Part shown: positions 1 through 11,400 of the stretch, in pieces
Position numbering within the stretch: the stretch's first letter is position 1
Layout: the number at the start of each line of letters is the position of its first letter
NCBI RefSeq assembly: GCF_001680005.1
Contig: NC_033559.1
Coordinates: forward strand, 1,612,001 to 1,676,000
DNA from: Plasmodium coatneyi
Lineage: Eukaryota; Apicomplexa; Aconoidasida; Haemosporida; Plasmodiidae
DNA: 64,000 nt
Direction of reading: 5' to 3'
Position numbers and translations under genes: made by a program
The notes under the pieces: generated by a model
The model's input: the letters and a program-made list of their open reading frames with translations, nothing else
The model's database searches: none
What the model was told of the DNA's origin: nothing

Positions 1-519
1 CAAGTTGTGGCTCTCTTTCAAATTTTGTACCAACATTTTTATAAATGCTTTTCCAGGCTGAACGTGCGTTCCTTGCTGGGGACGTATTGCAGTGGCTGTT
101 CTGTGAATGACAAGGGGGGGGATGAAAGTCGTGAAGTGGACAAAATGGACGAAGCGGGTGAACCGCCCAAAGCGCAGAACGAATATTACTACCACACCTT
201 TTTAAGCAGATTCCCCCCCTTGAGGGGGAAAAAAACAGTAGCGTACCCGCCCCAAGACTTCTTCAAATGTTTTAACAGAAAGTTCATCCGAAGAGTCATT
301 TATCATGTGAATAAAACACTGGGAGATTTTTCATTTATGCAAAAATTGTTCGACGAATATGAACATGTGGAACGGGTGTGTGCAGGCAAAATGGCGAAAG
401 TGTTTTTGGATTGTAGTGATTATGAGGTGACCTTTCATGAGGAGGATAGATATTATAACGTCATTAAGGACCACTTCATGAAAGTCATTATCCCATTTTG
501 CGAGGAAAACAGCGCTTAG
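1..519 (+). CDS. 3' end of an unidentified protein-coding gene (5' truncated by window edge)
   Basis: An open frame runs from the first base of the window to a TAG at 517-519, giving about 172 C-terminal residues. The only early ATG-like positions are internal, so the true start lies upstream of the window. The visible part has an acidic, probably disordered stretch (around residues 33-60). A more ordered, basic and aromatic tail follows, containing FFKCFNRKFIRRVIYHVNK and ending in IIPFCEENSA. I recognise no family. The gene is convergent with the LTV1 homologue downstream, and a T15 run follows the stop within 20 bases. Function cannot be assigned from this fragment. Confidence 0.75.
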   Translation, partial: QVVALFQILYQHFYKCFSRLNVRSLLGTYCSGCSVNDKGGDESREVDKMDEAGEPPKAQNEYYYHTFLSRFPPLRGKKTVAYPPQDFFKCFNRKFIRRVIYHVNKTLGDFSFMQKLFDEYEHVERVCAGKMAKVFLDCSDYEVTFHEEDRYYNVIKDHFMKVIIPFCEENSA

Positions 520-1049
520 CGAGAAAGTGCATTTTTTTTTTTTTTTTGTGCGTGGCGGATGTGCATACATTGCCACTTTGTCCTTATGATTTGATTATCC
601 TTTTTTTTGGGGGGGGTTCCCCTACACAGAAATAATGTTTTTCCACCCCGGATGCCCACTTTGGCAATTTTGTAAAAAAACTGTTGTTTCGTTGTAACTG
701 TTTTTTTTTTTTCATCTTCTCAATGTGGATCATCCAGAAGGGGTGAAAAGCTAGTAGGGGGAGAGATATTTCAAGGAAATCCATTTTGATAGGCACAAAA
801 GTTATGGAGTTATGGGTGCGACGAAAAAAGGAAATTAAAGGGGGGGATATAACACGAAAAAGGGGAAATTAAAAGCCTGTAAAAAAAATGCCCAGCAAAA
901 TGACCGGGCAAAACGAAACAAATAGACGGTGCTCTTTCCGCCAGTGCAGCGAAAGCGTGGTTAGCCACATCGCCACGTCCATTCGGCTGAGTTCGCCAAC
1001 CGAGGAGCACAAGAATCGTCAATGCGGAGCGTGACGAACGGATCCCGGT
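520..1049. other. Convergent intergenic region (3' UTRs)
   Basis: No credible gene is seen. The region lies between the 3' end of the partial gene and the 3' end of the LTV1 homologue. It holds T runs (about 532-547, 601-608, 701-712) and G/A runs, and presumably contains the 3' UTRs and polyadenylation sites of both genes. Confidence 0.6.
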
Positions 1050-1992
1050 TCACAGTTTAATGTACTTGACGTTGTCTCTGATGTCGAAGGGGTTGCTATT
1101 CTTGTTCATCATTTTTTTCTCGCTCTACGGGGAGGGGGAAGTGTAACGAAAAAATGTGAAGGACAAAAGTAATAAATACACAAAGCGAACAAAGGGGGGA
1201 CAGCAAGCAAACTTTATCAGCTCACAGGCCGTACCTTCATCAGCAGGGCGTTTTCCTTTTTCAACTTCCGGTTCAGACGTTGCGCCTCCTTGACGGACTT
1301 CTTCCGCTCCCTCTTTTCTTCGGGGGTTTCGTTTTTGCCGCGCGTGGTGTTTATCTACAGGTGGGGAAGTGTGGACGTGTGGATGTGTGGACGTGTGGAC
1401 GTGTGGATGTGTGGACATGCGTTTCAAGTGAACTGGTGGGAAATGAATGAGTGGCACATATGCGATGAGTAGGCGTTGTGCAGAGGAACACCCACGAATA
1501 GACGCATGGGCGTTGACGCAAGAGAGAGTGACCTCTTCATCGATTTGCCGCATTTCCGCTTTAAACCTGGCAAGCGAACTACTTACATTTTCCAGGACTA
1601 CGTAGCTCTCCAGTTTGGCCTCTTCGGCCACTTTCTCCTTCTCCCTGTCCCTCCTCCTCGGGTTTGCGTTGCCCTGAGGGAGAGGGTTAATCAGCGGGTT
1701 GGCAGAAGCGGGGGTAGGGACCTTCTTGGGAATAACTAACTTACAGGGGTGGTTTGTTGTGTTCGTCTTGGTCGTGAGGATTGTTTCGCAATCGTATGAC
1801 AGTGATGAAGACGATGCATCAGAGGAGGAGAAGAAATTCTCCCCGGATGCGTCCGAATGGGAGTTCTCTTCCCCATCACCCTTCCCACGGTGACCTTCTT
1901 CCTCCTTTTGTGAATTTAAAATTTGCAAAATTTTGATTTTGTCCTCTACATTTACGTTGACAAGTGTATTATCTGTATTATTTGCTGTACGA

Positions 1993-2023
<31 letters not shown>

Positions 2024-3215
2024 CAATATTTTTTATTTCATTCAAATTCTTGCTGTCGACTTTTTGCATTTCCAGCTTGACCAGATCGCTCAGCTTTAGT
2101 GCGTTCGGGTCGCTTTCGTCTGTGTTTGTATCCTTTTGTTTTTTCTTCTCACATGTGGATATTCCTGCGTGTGTACCTTCATCGAAGATGACGTATCCGT
2201 TCTCTTTCGGGTTGCCTCGTTTACCTTGGTCACCGCCGCTGCTACCACTACGAAGGTGATGATTCCCTGGCAAACGGGCTGCCTCCACATCGCTAATCCC
2301 CCCGTCGGTGGTGTCTCCGTCCTCGCTTTCTCCAAACTGGTTTAGTTGCATCGAATCGTCAGTCAAATAAGTGGCACTCATACCCCCCATGGGGAAACTC
2401 CAATCGTCGGGGGTGCCCCAAATGAGATCCTTTGGCACGTCTAACTTATCCTCCCCACTCACATCCTGTGCTTCGTACACAAAATTATCATTCAGTTCTT
2501 CGTAGTTGTCCGCTTCGAACGTTTTAAATAGTTCTGTTTCTTCTTCATCTGTTGGCTTAACCTCAAAAAGGTTATTCTCTGCTTTGGATTTTACACTTAC
2601 AAAATTGGGACTTATAGTTTTTAGGTGTTGTTCATAGTCATACCCGTCATCTGGGAAGTAACAATCTCCATCGAGGTAGGCCATAGGGTCCTCCTCCTTC
2701 CGTCGTCCTTTGATTTTTTTTTTCCTCTTCTTCTTCTGATTTTCCATCATTTTGATGTTCGTCTCACTTGTGTTGTCTATGGCATGTTCCCAACGTTGGC
2801 TTCCTCCATTCTGCTTACTAGCATAGCTGGTTGTTTCTTCTTGTGTCCCCCCTGGATGTTCCACCCTAAGGGTAATACTCTTCTTGTCCTGCTTCCTGTT
2901 TGATACGGACGTAGAGGACGCACCATTAGCGCTTCTTCTTCCGTAAATTTCCCTGATGAGTATTTTCTTTTCACTTTCAGTTAGCTTTTCTTTAATGCCA
3001 AAATCTGTCGGGTCGAAGTTTTCCATCAGTGATGACATCTCGGTGTCGTCCAAAAAAAATTCATTAGCTTCACTTTCTCCACAAGACAGTTCATCATACT
3101 CATGCTTCTCGTTTTTACTAAATTCACAGACTTCTGGAGGTTCTCGGAAGGTCACCTTTTTTATTCGGCAACCACCTCCACTACGTCCCGCAACTGCACT
3201 ACTTCCCCCTTTCAT
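1050..3215 (-). CDS. LTV1: LTV1 homologue, 40S ribosomal subunit biogenesis factor
   Basis: Three-exon model on the minus strand: exon 1 3215-1587, exon 2 1354-1235, exon 3 1124-1050, all phase 0, 607 residues. LTV1 is known to escort the pre-40S subunit through late assembly and export. Family signatures appear in the right order. The YFPDDGYDYEQHL block (about residues 186-198) matches the LTV1 DDDYDYLQHL motif. EELNDNFVYEA follows. SYDCETILTTKTNTTNHP (about residue 468) matches the RWDCESIL...NHP block. Exon 2 encodes RGKNETPEEKRERKKSVKEA, the hallmark LTV1 C-terminal basic helix. The protein ends in NVKYIKL, like NVEGLKL in the animal protein. A run of nine lysines near residue 400 is encoded by a pure A27 tract. 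The start is the ATG at 3215, followed by KKVTF. The last two exons would be missed without splicing. Confidence 0.92.
1369..1416. repeat. 8-bp minisatellite (GTGTGGAY x6) in LTV1 intron 1
   Basis: Six uninterrupted 8-bp units GTGTGGAC/GTGTGGAT lie within the first intron of the LTV1 homologue (1355-1586). The unit is not a multiple of three, consistent with a non-coding position. It is likely to be length-polymorphic. Confidence 0.85.
1993..2019. repeat. In-frame T27 homopolymer coding for polylysine in LTV1
   Basis: A run of 27 T on the plus strand reads as nine AAA codons in LTV1 exon 1. The length is a multiple of three and the frame is kept. This contrasts with the 28-nt run in the WD40-like gene at 41873-41900. 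Confidence 0.9.
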
Positions 3216-4676
3216 GGTCCTTCCAGGAATTTCAGCGTGTTTCCCAAGTAGGTTAGTTTTTTCTTCCCACTGAAGAAGAACAACGAACCGGAAGACGTCT
3301 CACGTCAGGCGTACTGCCTCCCTCAGCTTGGCTGAATATAGGCCAGCTTTGTTACTTTCGCTCTGTAGTTCTTCCTCACAAATGGGGAAACCAATAAGGA
3401 TGCATGCTAACTCAACGCATGCATTTGCGGACTCGTTTTAGCAGCGCTTCTCCAATGGCGCCCTCTCGATCCGCATATACAGCCACGGGTCGCCTATATG
3501 CAAAAAGGTAGGCCCCCCCTTTCCACTCTGCTCACACCAAAAAAAAAAGAGAGGAAAAAGGAATTATTTTTGGCCTTAAAAAGTGAGAGAACGTAATGCA
3601 TACAATACGGGCGGTAAACCCATATTAAGTAGGTACAAACTTCCTATGCTAGCAAAGTCGCTATCTTGTAGAAAACGCGGAAGATAAAGTGGTGGTCGTC
3701 CTTTTACTTGTTCCTTCCGAGTTACTGCGCTACGAAAAAAATATCACTTGTGATGGGAGAAAGCGATTTTATTTATTTTTTTTTTTTTCTCATTTTTGTG
3801 GCGTAAAAAAATTGCCACGATAAAAGGATGGAGAAAAGATTGTTTTACCACCTCTGAAAAAGTCGGGCTGTTCCCTTCCAATTCGGTAGGCCCCCACGTC
3901 GCCGCGTAGGAAGGGTTGCGCATGGTTGGAAGTGCATGCCGGGTTCGCACCTGTATGGAAATGAATACCGCATTATTTGCGCATACTTCGATTTGCTCTA
4001 TTTACTTTATTTTTATATTTCTGTTTTTTATTTTTTTCATTTTTATTTTTTTATTTTTTTTTCTTTTTGGGATTTTCGCGAAGGGTAGACCACATCTTAG
4101 AAACCGCGTGGTGCCCCCTCTCTACGGAAAATCACGTCGGGGGAAGAAATGCCCAAGGGAGCAAAGGACAATTGTGGGCAGCACACTGACAACGAACCTG
4201 TGAGCCACACCACATGGAAGAGTGTACCTGCCGCACTTTGCTAGACCAGGAAGGGGAAAATTCCCCAGTAAATCAGCTTCACATCCACTGCTCACATAAT
4301 GGGCACAAAAAAAAAAATATATATATATATACTTGCGCAAAATGGCATTTTTTGGGGGGAGAAAAAATAACAAAAGGATTTTCCCCTCTAACCATCTAGC
4401 AACGTCGGGCGCGCTACCCGTGCGTGCAGCGATGAGCCAAGCCCAGCTGGGGATGTACTCACCGGAGTGAGGGCACAAGTGGGTATTATGCACATGCACA
4501 TATATAGTACCCTGGTTAGCTGCCCTTCCCGTCCAAAAAGTCCTGTAAGACTTGCCAGCAGGGAAGGCACACGTTGGGAGAACAGGTTGTACGTCGCGTA
4601 TGTGTACACTACAGGCGGATGAATCTGGTGAGCCAATCCAAATTGTTTTTTCACTACTTCACAAAGTACGACGAGT
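3216..4676. promoter_or_regulatory. Divergent promoter region between LTV1 and the next gene
   Basis: This is the head-to-head spacer between the minus-strand LTV1 homologue and the plus-strand gene at 4677. It carries two GCATGC palindromes close together (about 3401-3424), a T-rich block at about 4009-4070 and an A/T dinucleotide run at about 4317-4331. No coding exon is convincing. One frame opens at 4619, upstream of the chosen start of the next gene, and is discussed there. The promoter role is inferred from gene orientation only. Confidence 0.5.
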
Positions 4677-5609
4677 ATGGGAAGTCTTCGCCCCCTTGTC
4701 AATATGACTTATCTGTGGAGGAGGACATTCGATCGGCCCACCTGGCATTTGAAAGGTATAAACAGAGCTCTGCTCAGTGGGGAGAAGAGAGCACCATTCA
4801 AGTCCTATTTCCAAGAAAAGAAAGAAGCCATAAAAGAAATGGAAGAATCTTACAATTTAGAAGATGCCTTCTTAAGACGTATTTCAAAAATGAACAACAG
4901 TGCGTTGGCACACACATGTGAAGATATTAACAGAAGGAGAATGAATAACCATTACATGTGGGAGTTAGTTCACGACAGAGTGAGAGCAATTAGAAACTCC
5001 TTCAGTGCAGACGAGTTAGTTGTCATGCTTCATGCCTACTGTAACAGCTTGTCGTTTGATCCCAATTTTACCCATTTGGTAAATTTATTTTGGGAATTGC
5101 TGGAAGATAAGATAGATTATCTTGACTACTTATCGCATATAGCTTTATACTACTGTGCAGAGAAAACAAAAAATGAAAAAAAAATGGAGCAAATTACTGC
5201 TTTGCTTCTAAATACGCTGCTAAAGAATGGATCCCCCGAAATGAAACTCACGGAAAGGGGGCTAGAGATTATTTTAAAAGCTGTTTGTAAGAGCGAAAAG
5301 ATAGTGATCCAAAAGGAACACGTCACATCTGTTGGAGAACTTATACAAAAAGTGGATGTGAAGGAGGTGCGAAATGTATTGTTGTGTCTCTCTTTCTTTT
5401 TTAAATATAGCTCTTTTGATGAACCTTTCCTTGCTATTTTAAAAAAAATTCAACAGTTATTAATTTTTAAGAAGATAAATCCGTGTACTGTTTTGAAGTG
5501 GTTGAGCGTTACGCCGAAGCTTTGCAATGAAAATGCCGCCGCTCTGCAGGGGGTTAGGAGCACTTTGTGCGTTGCTCACCTGGCGCAGCGAATAAGCACT
5601 GGGAGGTAG
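4677..5609 (+). CDS. Conserved hypothetical helical protein, possibly organellar
   Basis: Single-exon frame from the ATG at 4677 to the TAG at 5607-5609, 310 residues. I do not recognise the family with certainty. The N-terminus is basic and short of acidic residues (RPLV, YLWRRTFDRPTWHLKG, GEKRAPFKSYF), which would suit a mitochondrial presequence; that is inference. From about residue 75 the protein is built of amphipathic helices, for example FSADELVVMLHAYCNSLSF and IDYLDYLSHIALYYCAEKTK. These resemble the helical-hairpin (heptatricopeptide-type) repeats of apicomplexan organellar RNA-binding proteins. No C-terminal RAP domain is visible. A second frame from 4619 to 4921 overlaps the first 80 codons, so the exact N-terminus is uncertain. 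Confidence 0.7.
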   Translation: MGSLRPLVNMTYLWRRTFDRPTWHLKGINRALLSGEKRAPFKSYFQEKKEAIKEMEESYNLEDAFLRRISKMNNSALAHTCEDINRRRMNNHYMWELVHDRVRAIRNSFSADELVVMLHAYCNSLSFDPNFTHLVNLFWELLEDKIDYLDYLSHIALYYCAEKTKNEKKMEQITALLLNTLLKNGSPEMKLTERGLEIILKAVCKSEKIVIQKEHVTSVGELIQKVDVKEVRNVLLCLSFFFKYSSFDEPFLAILKKIQQLLIFKKINPCTVLKWLSVTPKLCNENAAALQGVRSTLCVAHLAQRISTGR

Positions 5610-6277
5610 AGCGTTCGCTTGCGTTCTACCGTAGCACGTGCTGTCTCATAGGTGATATTCAACACATGTGTGTGTTGGAGGGGAGGCGAAAACTTCTTCC
5701 CCGTCCCGCGGTCACCATGAGGCATCGTTTTGTCTGACAGGTTTGCTTATCCATCTGCCCACCTATTTATTTACTCTTTTGCACGTTTTATGTGCCGCTT
5801 TATTCACCATTTCGTGGGAATGCGTACATGAATTTCTTCCCTGTTCGGCTGTACACATTACGTGTGGGTGACAACGTGTGGTACACATGACAGTGTAAAT
5901 GGGCAGAGGAAACCAATTTATTCGAATTGTTTTATTTGAAGTTACTTTTTTTTGTTCTCAATCGCCACCCGAATGAGCTGCACTTCGGAGTGTCATTCTT
6001 TTTTTATTGAAACGTTCCTACACCGCAAGTTCATTTTATCAGAACATACAACAGGTTACAACTGCCAACCTGGGAGGGGCCCACCGCAGCGCCATCTTCA
6101 TTTTCATTAATTTTAAAAGTGCAACTTTTCACACAGTGTGAGGTAAAAAGGCTCGCCAGAAAATGTTTCCAACCTTTTTTTTATAAACGGTTAATAAAAA
6201 AAAAACGAAAAAAGAAAAAAAAAAAAAAAAAACAACAACATAAAAGAAACCGCAGAAAGGAAGTAAAAAGATGTACA

Positions 6278-6311
<34 letters not shown>

Positions 6312-6750
6312 ACACATCTTCGCACATAATTTTGTTTACGTTTTTTTTTCGCTAGCTCTTTTCACCCCCCCTTTTACGTGAAAGTTATGCCTCCTTCGCT
6401 TAACTCGAAGCAGCCGTTTTCTTGTTTTTTTCTTGTGTGTCCCTGCTTTGCAACATCATTCGCGATGCTGCCAAAAAAAAAAAGGTAAATGAATAACCAA
6501 AATGAACCACCACCCCCATATACAACTGGTCGAAGATCCTTTTTTTTTTTAATTTCCGCGCGATCTCTGCATGGCCGATCATCCAGAGGCCACTAAGAAC
6601 AGAGTATGTGTTGTTCACCTTCACATTTGGCTGTTCGTTCGGTTGCCTGGTTGGCTGTGCAACAACTCGCTCATATTTTCACGCACAACTTTGCGCACAA
6701 TTTATCTACACATCTTATATGCCCATTTTATATGCACAGTTTGTATGAAC

Positions 6751-6785
<35 letters not shown>

Positions 6786-8446
6786 CATAGTTAGCCATCA
6801 TCTTTTTCACAGTGTAGACGTTCATACAAATTTTTTTCCACCAGTACAACCGAGTTGCCCTTTCCCAGGAAGTTAGCTTTGAACACACCGTTGTGGTGGA
6901 CACGCATGTCCACCGCTATGGGAAATGGGCAATGTAGAATTCTTTAGGACTTGTCCTTCCCTACAAGAGTGTATTTATATATATATATATGCGCGTTTAA
7001 ACGAGTCCATAATTGCATACCTCTTCGTACGTGAATTCGTTTTTGAATACCCCTTTTCTCATGAGTGTATTTTTTTCTTATAAACCCTCTTGGCATATTA
7101 CGCATCGCCAAACAACTATGATCCAATAAAGAGGCCGTTTTATTTCATAAACATTTTTTTTTTTTTTTTTTTTTTTGAGAAATCCTTTTTAAAGTAGTAT
7201 TATGTGCACTTAGGAAAAATTGTATTCAATTTTGATGCGTTGTTGGTGGGGCCTACGAATTGTGCTGCTCCGCCGTGAACTACTGTGAATCACCCCTAGT
7301 CGATCTGTGCATGTTCACCAGCGCGGGTTCGGCTTTACGGAAATTAGGAAAAGATCGTCGCTGTTTTTTCGTTGTTGCATTTGCCTTTTCTTTTGCTTTC
7401 GCTTTTGTTTTTGTTGCTTTTTTTTTTTTTTTTTTTTTGTCAGTGTGTTGACGGTGCTGCATGCGCTGCATCGTCGCTTCTTTTTTGTTGCGCCAACTGC
7501 TCTTTTTACGTTTTTCACCTTTCCTGCCGCTGCTTCATTTTAACCTATAAACATTCCTATTCCTGCGTCTTATCCATCTAGCGTGAAGCTACTGTATAAG
7601 CTCTAATTAATTTTTTCCTTATCCGTTACTACCATTATGGAGGTCTTAATTTTTTTTTTTTTTTTTTTTTTTCTTGTAATTTATTATAAAATTGCAATTT
7701 TTGTTTTTTAACTTTTTTTTATTTATGTGCATGTCGTGGCTGCCTGGCTGTCACCGCGTCCGTTAAGTTCAGTCCCTTTGCTTGAAGTGTATTTCCCCGT
7801 GCGAACTACACACTTTTTTCCACTGAGCATAGATTGAGGAACATGCGTTAAGTTGAACTGGCCATTACGCGCATGCGAGCGTATTCGCCTCTAAACATCA
7901 GGATAAACCGACGCAAGGGTACATACGCCTACGTGCATCTACACGCAATTGCATACAACTGCATCCTTGCGTGTCCCTAGTAATGGCTTCCAACCTGTTG
8001 GAAGCAAACCTATCCAGGGAAGAAAAGGCTAAGGTACACACCAGCGAGAACCTTAAGTTAATTGTATTTTTTTTACGCATACCTTAGTGAGAAACCTTCC
8101 GTGCAGGAAAAAATTCATTTCGAGGTTGGCTTAAGAAGGGGGGGACAACACTAAGTCATTCTAGTTTGGAAGTCTACCCTCGGATCAGTTGCACACAGTG
8201 TGACCTAGCGGTTAGTCACACTTTGTCTGCTGTTGTGTTTATTCGTTTTTCCTTTCTTTTCGCACGCCTGCTTTGTTTGACGTAGCTTTCACTTTGAGGA
8301 GGACGTGCGCTGGGTGGCAGTCTACAACAGCTAGAGAAACCCACTACACACGTCCAATCGTATGGAATTATCTTCGAATCGAACAGCACACCCCTAATAA
8401 CACGTACATTCCGCCCCACCCAAGCCGATATTCGCCGAACTCCCAA
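5610..8446. other. Long intergenic region upstream of the kinase gene
   Basis: About 2.8 kb between two plus-strand genes. It is dominated by long T and A runs (for example about 6205-6230, 6280-6309, 6750-6785, 7151-7176, 7419-7438 and 7650-7672). Frames here are mostly homopolymer-encoded Phe or Lys and are not credible. The only non-homopolymer frame of note starts at the ATG at 7982 (MASNLLEANLSREEKAK, followed by GTACAC); it is treated as a finding. The region presumably holds the 3' UTR of the upstream gene and the promoter and 5' UTR of the kinase. Confidence 0.55.
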
Positions 8447-11400
8447 ATGGATAAATATGAAGCGGTGAAGAACCTGAAAATTATTTCCGCCAGTATTGAC
8501 GAACACAAGACATGTGCAGGCAGGTATATGGACCACCGAAGTGGTACAAACGAAGCAATTAAAAAAAAAAACATGAAGAACAAATATTTGCAGTTGTTGA
8601 AGCATACGACGAATACACGTAATTGTGGTGATGCGATCAACAATCGGAACTGTCGTCATTTGGATCACTTGTCCTCGAAGGAGGAGTTTAATCCACCCCC
8701 CTGTAATGACTGCGTGAAGAATTCATCTATGAGGTTAAAACATGTGGAGACCTGTGATGAAGGTGGCAAATTGGGCGAGACAAGAACTAGCGCAGAGTTC
8801 ATAAGATATTGTAATGACCCAGTTGAGGATGCGAATCCGTCTACTGGGCTTTCTATTTCTAAGAGGAAAGTATGCGCCCAAGAAAATGGCCCCCCAGGTG
8901 GAAACACAAAAGGGAAGGAAAAAACCAACCTGATTAGCTTCTACAAGTACAACAATTTGACTAATAAGAATAAGCGACCAGGGAGCGTGGACGCTACTGC
9001 AGGAGGTCTGGTTGGGTTACCACCAGATGATGAGCAATACACAGTTAAGTGCAGCTTGAATTCCTTAACCTGGAAGAGGCTGCTAAAGAAAGGGTGCGGG
9101 TCGTCACAGGAAAACAGCAGCACTTCGTCCGCTAGTAAAATATGCCATGTTGCCTCGAATGAAGATACAGAATCGTGTAAATTGTATAGGGAGGATGTGC
9201 CACGAAAGAGCAGTAACTACGCCGTTAAAAATGGCGCAAGAGGAGGGAAAGGCAGCGTAGCCAAAGCGGGGCAGCCGCACCTCGTTGATGTGGCGAGAAG
9301 AGAACCAGCAGAGAGCGCCCTCATAAACTGTTTCCTGAAAGAGCGTCTTGGCAATGGAGTCGTGAGTAGTCGCTTGGGCAGGGGCAGAAGCCAGGGGGAC
9401 GACTCGAATGGAGACCCTACTACACCAAGCAGAAAAGGGAAAGCATCTTCGGAGGAGACACCACCGAATTATTGCCTCGGACAAGCAGGCACTAATGTTG
9501 ACCCCACACAGACGGATAGGAACCTCGGCAAGCTGTTCAAATGTTCCATTAAAACTTACAGCAACGGTTCTTGCAATTCAGGTGACAGTGAAGTCCCCTT
9601 CAGTGATGATCTCGTGAAGGGGAGTTGTATTTTCTATCCTCGTGATGCAGGCACGAACGATCGGAAAGGTGAAGAGGGTCCCAACTGCAGGTTCTGTATG
9701 CGTAACAGAGACACACGTGCAGGAAGCGATTCGATCAGTTATGGGGAACACGCGGCCGTTTTAAGGAACAAACAGAGAAACAACACAAGAACCGTAAAGA
9801 AGGGTTCAGAGGAACTGCACACCGAAGGTCCACTAAGGGGGGGAGCAAGTGGTGGACAGGAAGACACACACACAGGTAGCACCCCTGCTCGGAAGTACCC
9901 CTTGCAGGGGAAGAGTGCGTCTTCCTGTGAACAGAAAGAACATATTTTACACGTGGAAGGAAAAATGCTACGTGGAAATATGAACGCGTCGAAAAAGGCC
10001 CACAGCGATTCGATGCTTCCCTCCTGCAAAAAATTGACGACGAGCGAATTTCGTAGTAGAGGAAAAAACACCAGTGCAGGTAACGTTGCTGAGTGTATAT
10101 GGCGAAGTGAAGGGATGGTGAAGTCACGTAGGAGGGCGAAGAGTAGAGACCCAAAAGGGGAGGGTGAACCCTTGGGGCAATCACATAACGACACGAGTTG
10201 CTTCTACAAGTGGAGCCACAAAAATGGGAGAAAACAAGGAACACGAAAAAATAAAAAACTTGGGACGTTTACATTTTACAACAAATTCAAGTTAATGAGA
10301 ATTACAAAGAAGAAATCCATTTTCTGCTACAGTGAGTTTGTGGAGCCGTGCACCCGATCCGACAGGGGGGAATCGAAGGAGGAAGTTCCAAGTGATTTGC
10401 GTAGGAATTTGTCTCATTATCGTGACGATGAAGTGGTACTGGAATGCCCACTTGACGGTATTCCTAGTGGTAGAATAAACAGAGGAAGGACCCTCCAACT
10501 GCAAGCAAAGGCAAAGACGTACCTCTCGTTTTGTTGCCGCAAAACGAATCAGGAATCTTCATCCGTCCCTGTTTTAGGAAACGAATATTTTAATTTTTCC
10601 ACTTTAAAAAAATATAAAAGTCTAGACAAGGTGTTAACATGCGTTCGGGCTAACTCTGGTTATGTTGTGCGCTGCAGGGGGGAGAAGATGATCACCAAGG
10701 TTGTGGGGTCAAACGGGGAAAAAGGGTTCGTGAGGCAGATGGAGGAGGAGACGAAGAAGAAGAAGAAAAAAAAAAAGGAGAAAAACGGAGCGGCGAGCAC
10801 ATGCGGCAGAGTTTGCTCTCGTGGGGCGGAAACTGGGGGGCATTTTCCTCCCCGCCGCTCGTGGTCGAAGCGTGATAAAAGCAGGCACACAAATGGAGGC
10901 TGCAACGATCGTTCCTGTTCTACCTTGTTTAGCTGTCATCGGTGTGGGGGAACTCAGAACAGGGCTCCCTCCTTAGCGGCAGAAAAAAAGTTGAAGAAGA
11001 GCAGGCAAAGTACATTCAGCGAAAGGATTTCTGGAGGGAAGAATCAGATACGTTCCTCCCCAGTCGGCGGTCCACATTGGGGGCGCAGCGGGAGGGATAC
11101 TCGTGTAGGTGGTGTGGAAGAACCCCATTTTGGTAGGACGAAGGCACTGTGTGAGGATCATTTGGCAAACTCTATCACAACGGGCAAAAGGGGTAAGTTC
11201 TCTTTTTGCAGTGACAGGAAGCGGCAGTGGTTGAACGTGAGGAAGGAGAGGAAAAGGAAGACGAGGGGTAAGGCGAATAAGCGGAACGTGGTGAATAGGA
11301 AGTGCATAGATCATAGGAGTGGCTCGAGACACAAAGCGAGGAGGGAGAAAAGCCAAGTGGGAAAGGAGCAACAAGGACCATTCTTCTCTCTATTCGAGGA

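Noticed and set aside
1476..1739. Plus-strand frames opposite the LTV1 intron and exon
   Set aside because: They overlap the well-supported minus-strand LTV1 model and have no similarity.
7260..7580. Several overlapping frames on both strands
   Set aside because: Composed largely of Phe/Cys or Lys/Gln from T-rich DNA; all are homopolymer artefacts.
8273..8446. 58-codon upstream extension of the kinase frame
   Set aside because: It does not begin with ATG, and the composition differs from the Lys/Ser-rich protein; the ATG at 8447 is preferred.
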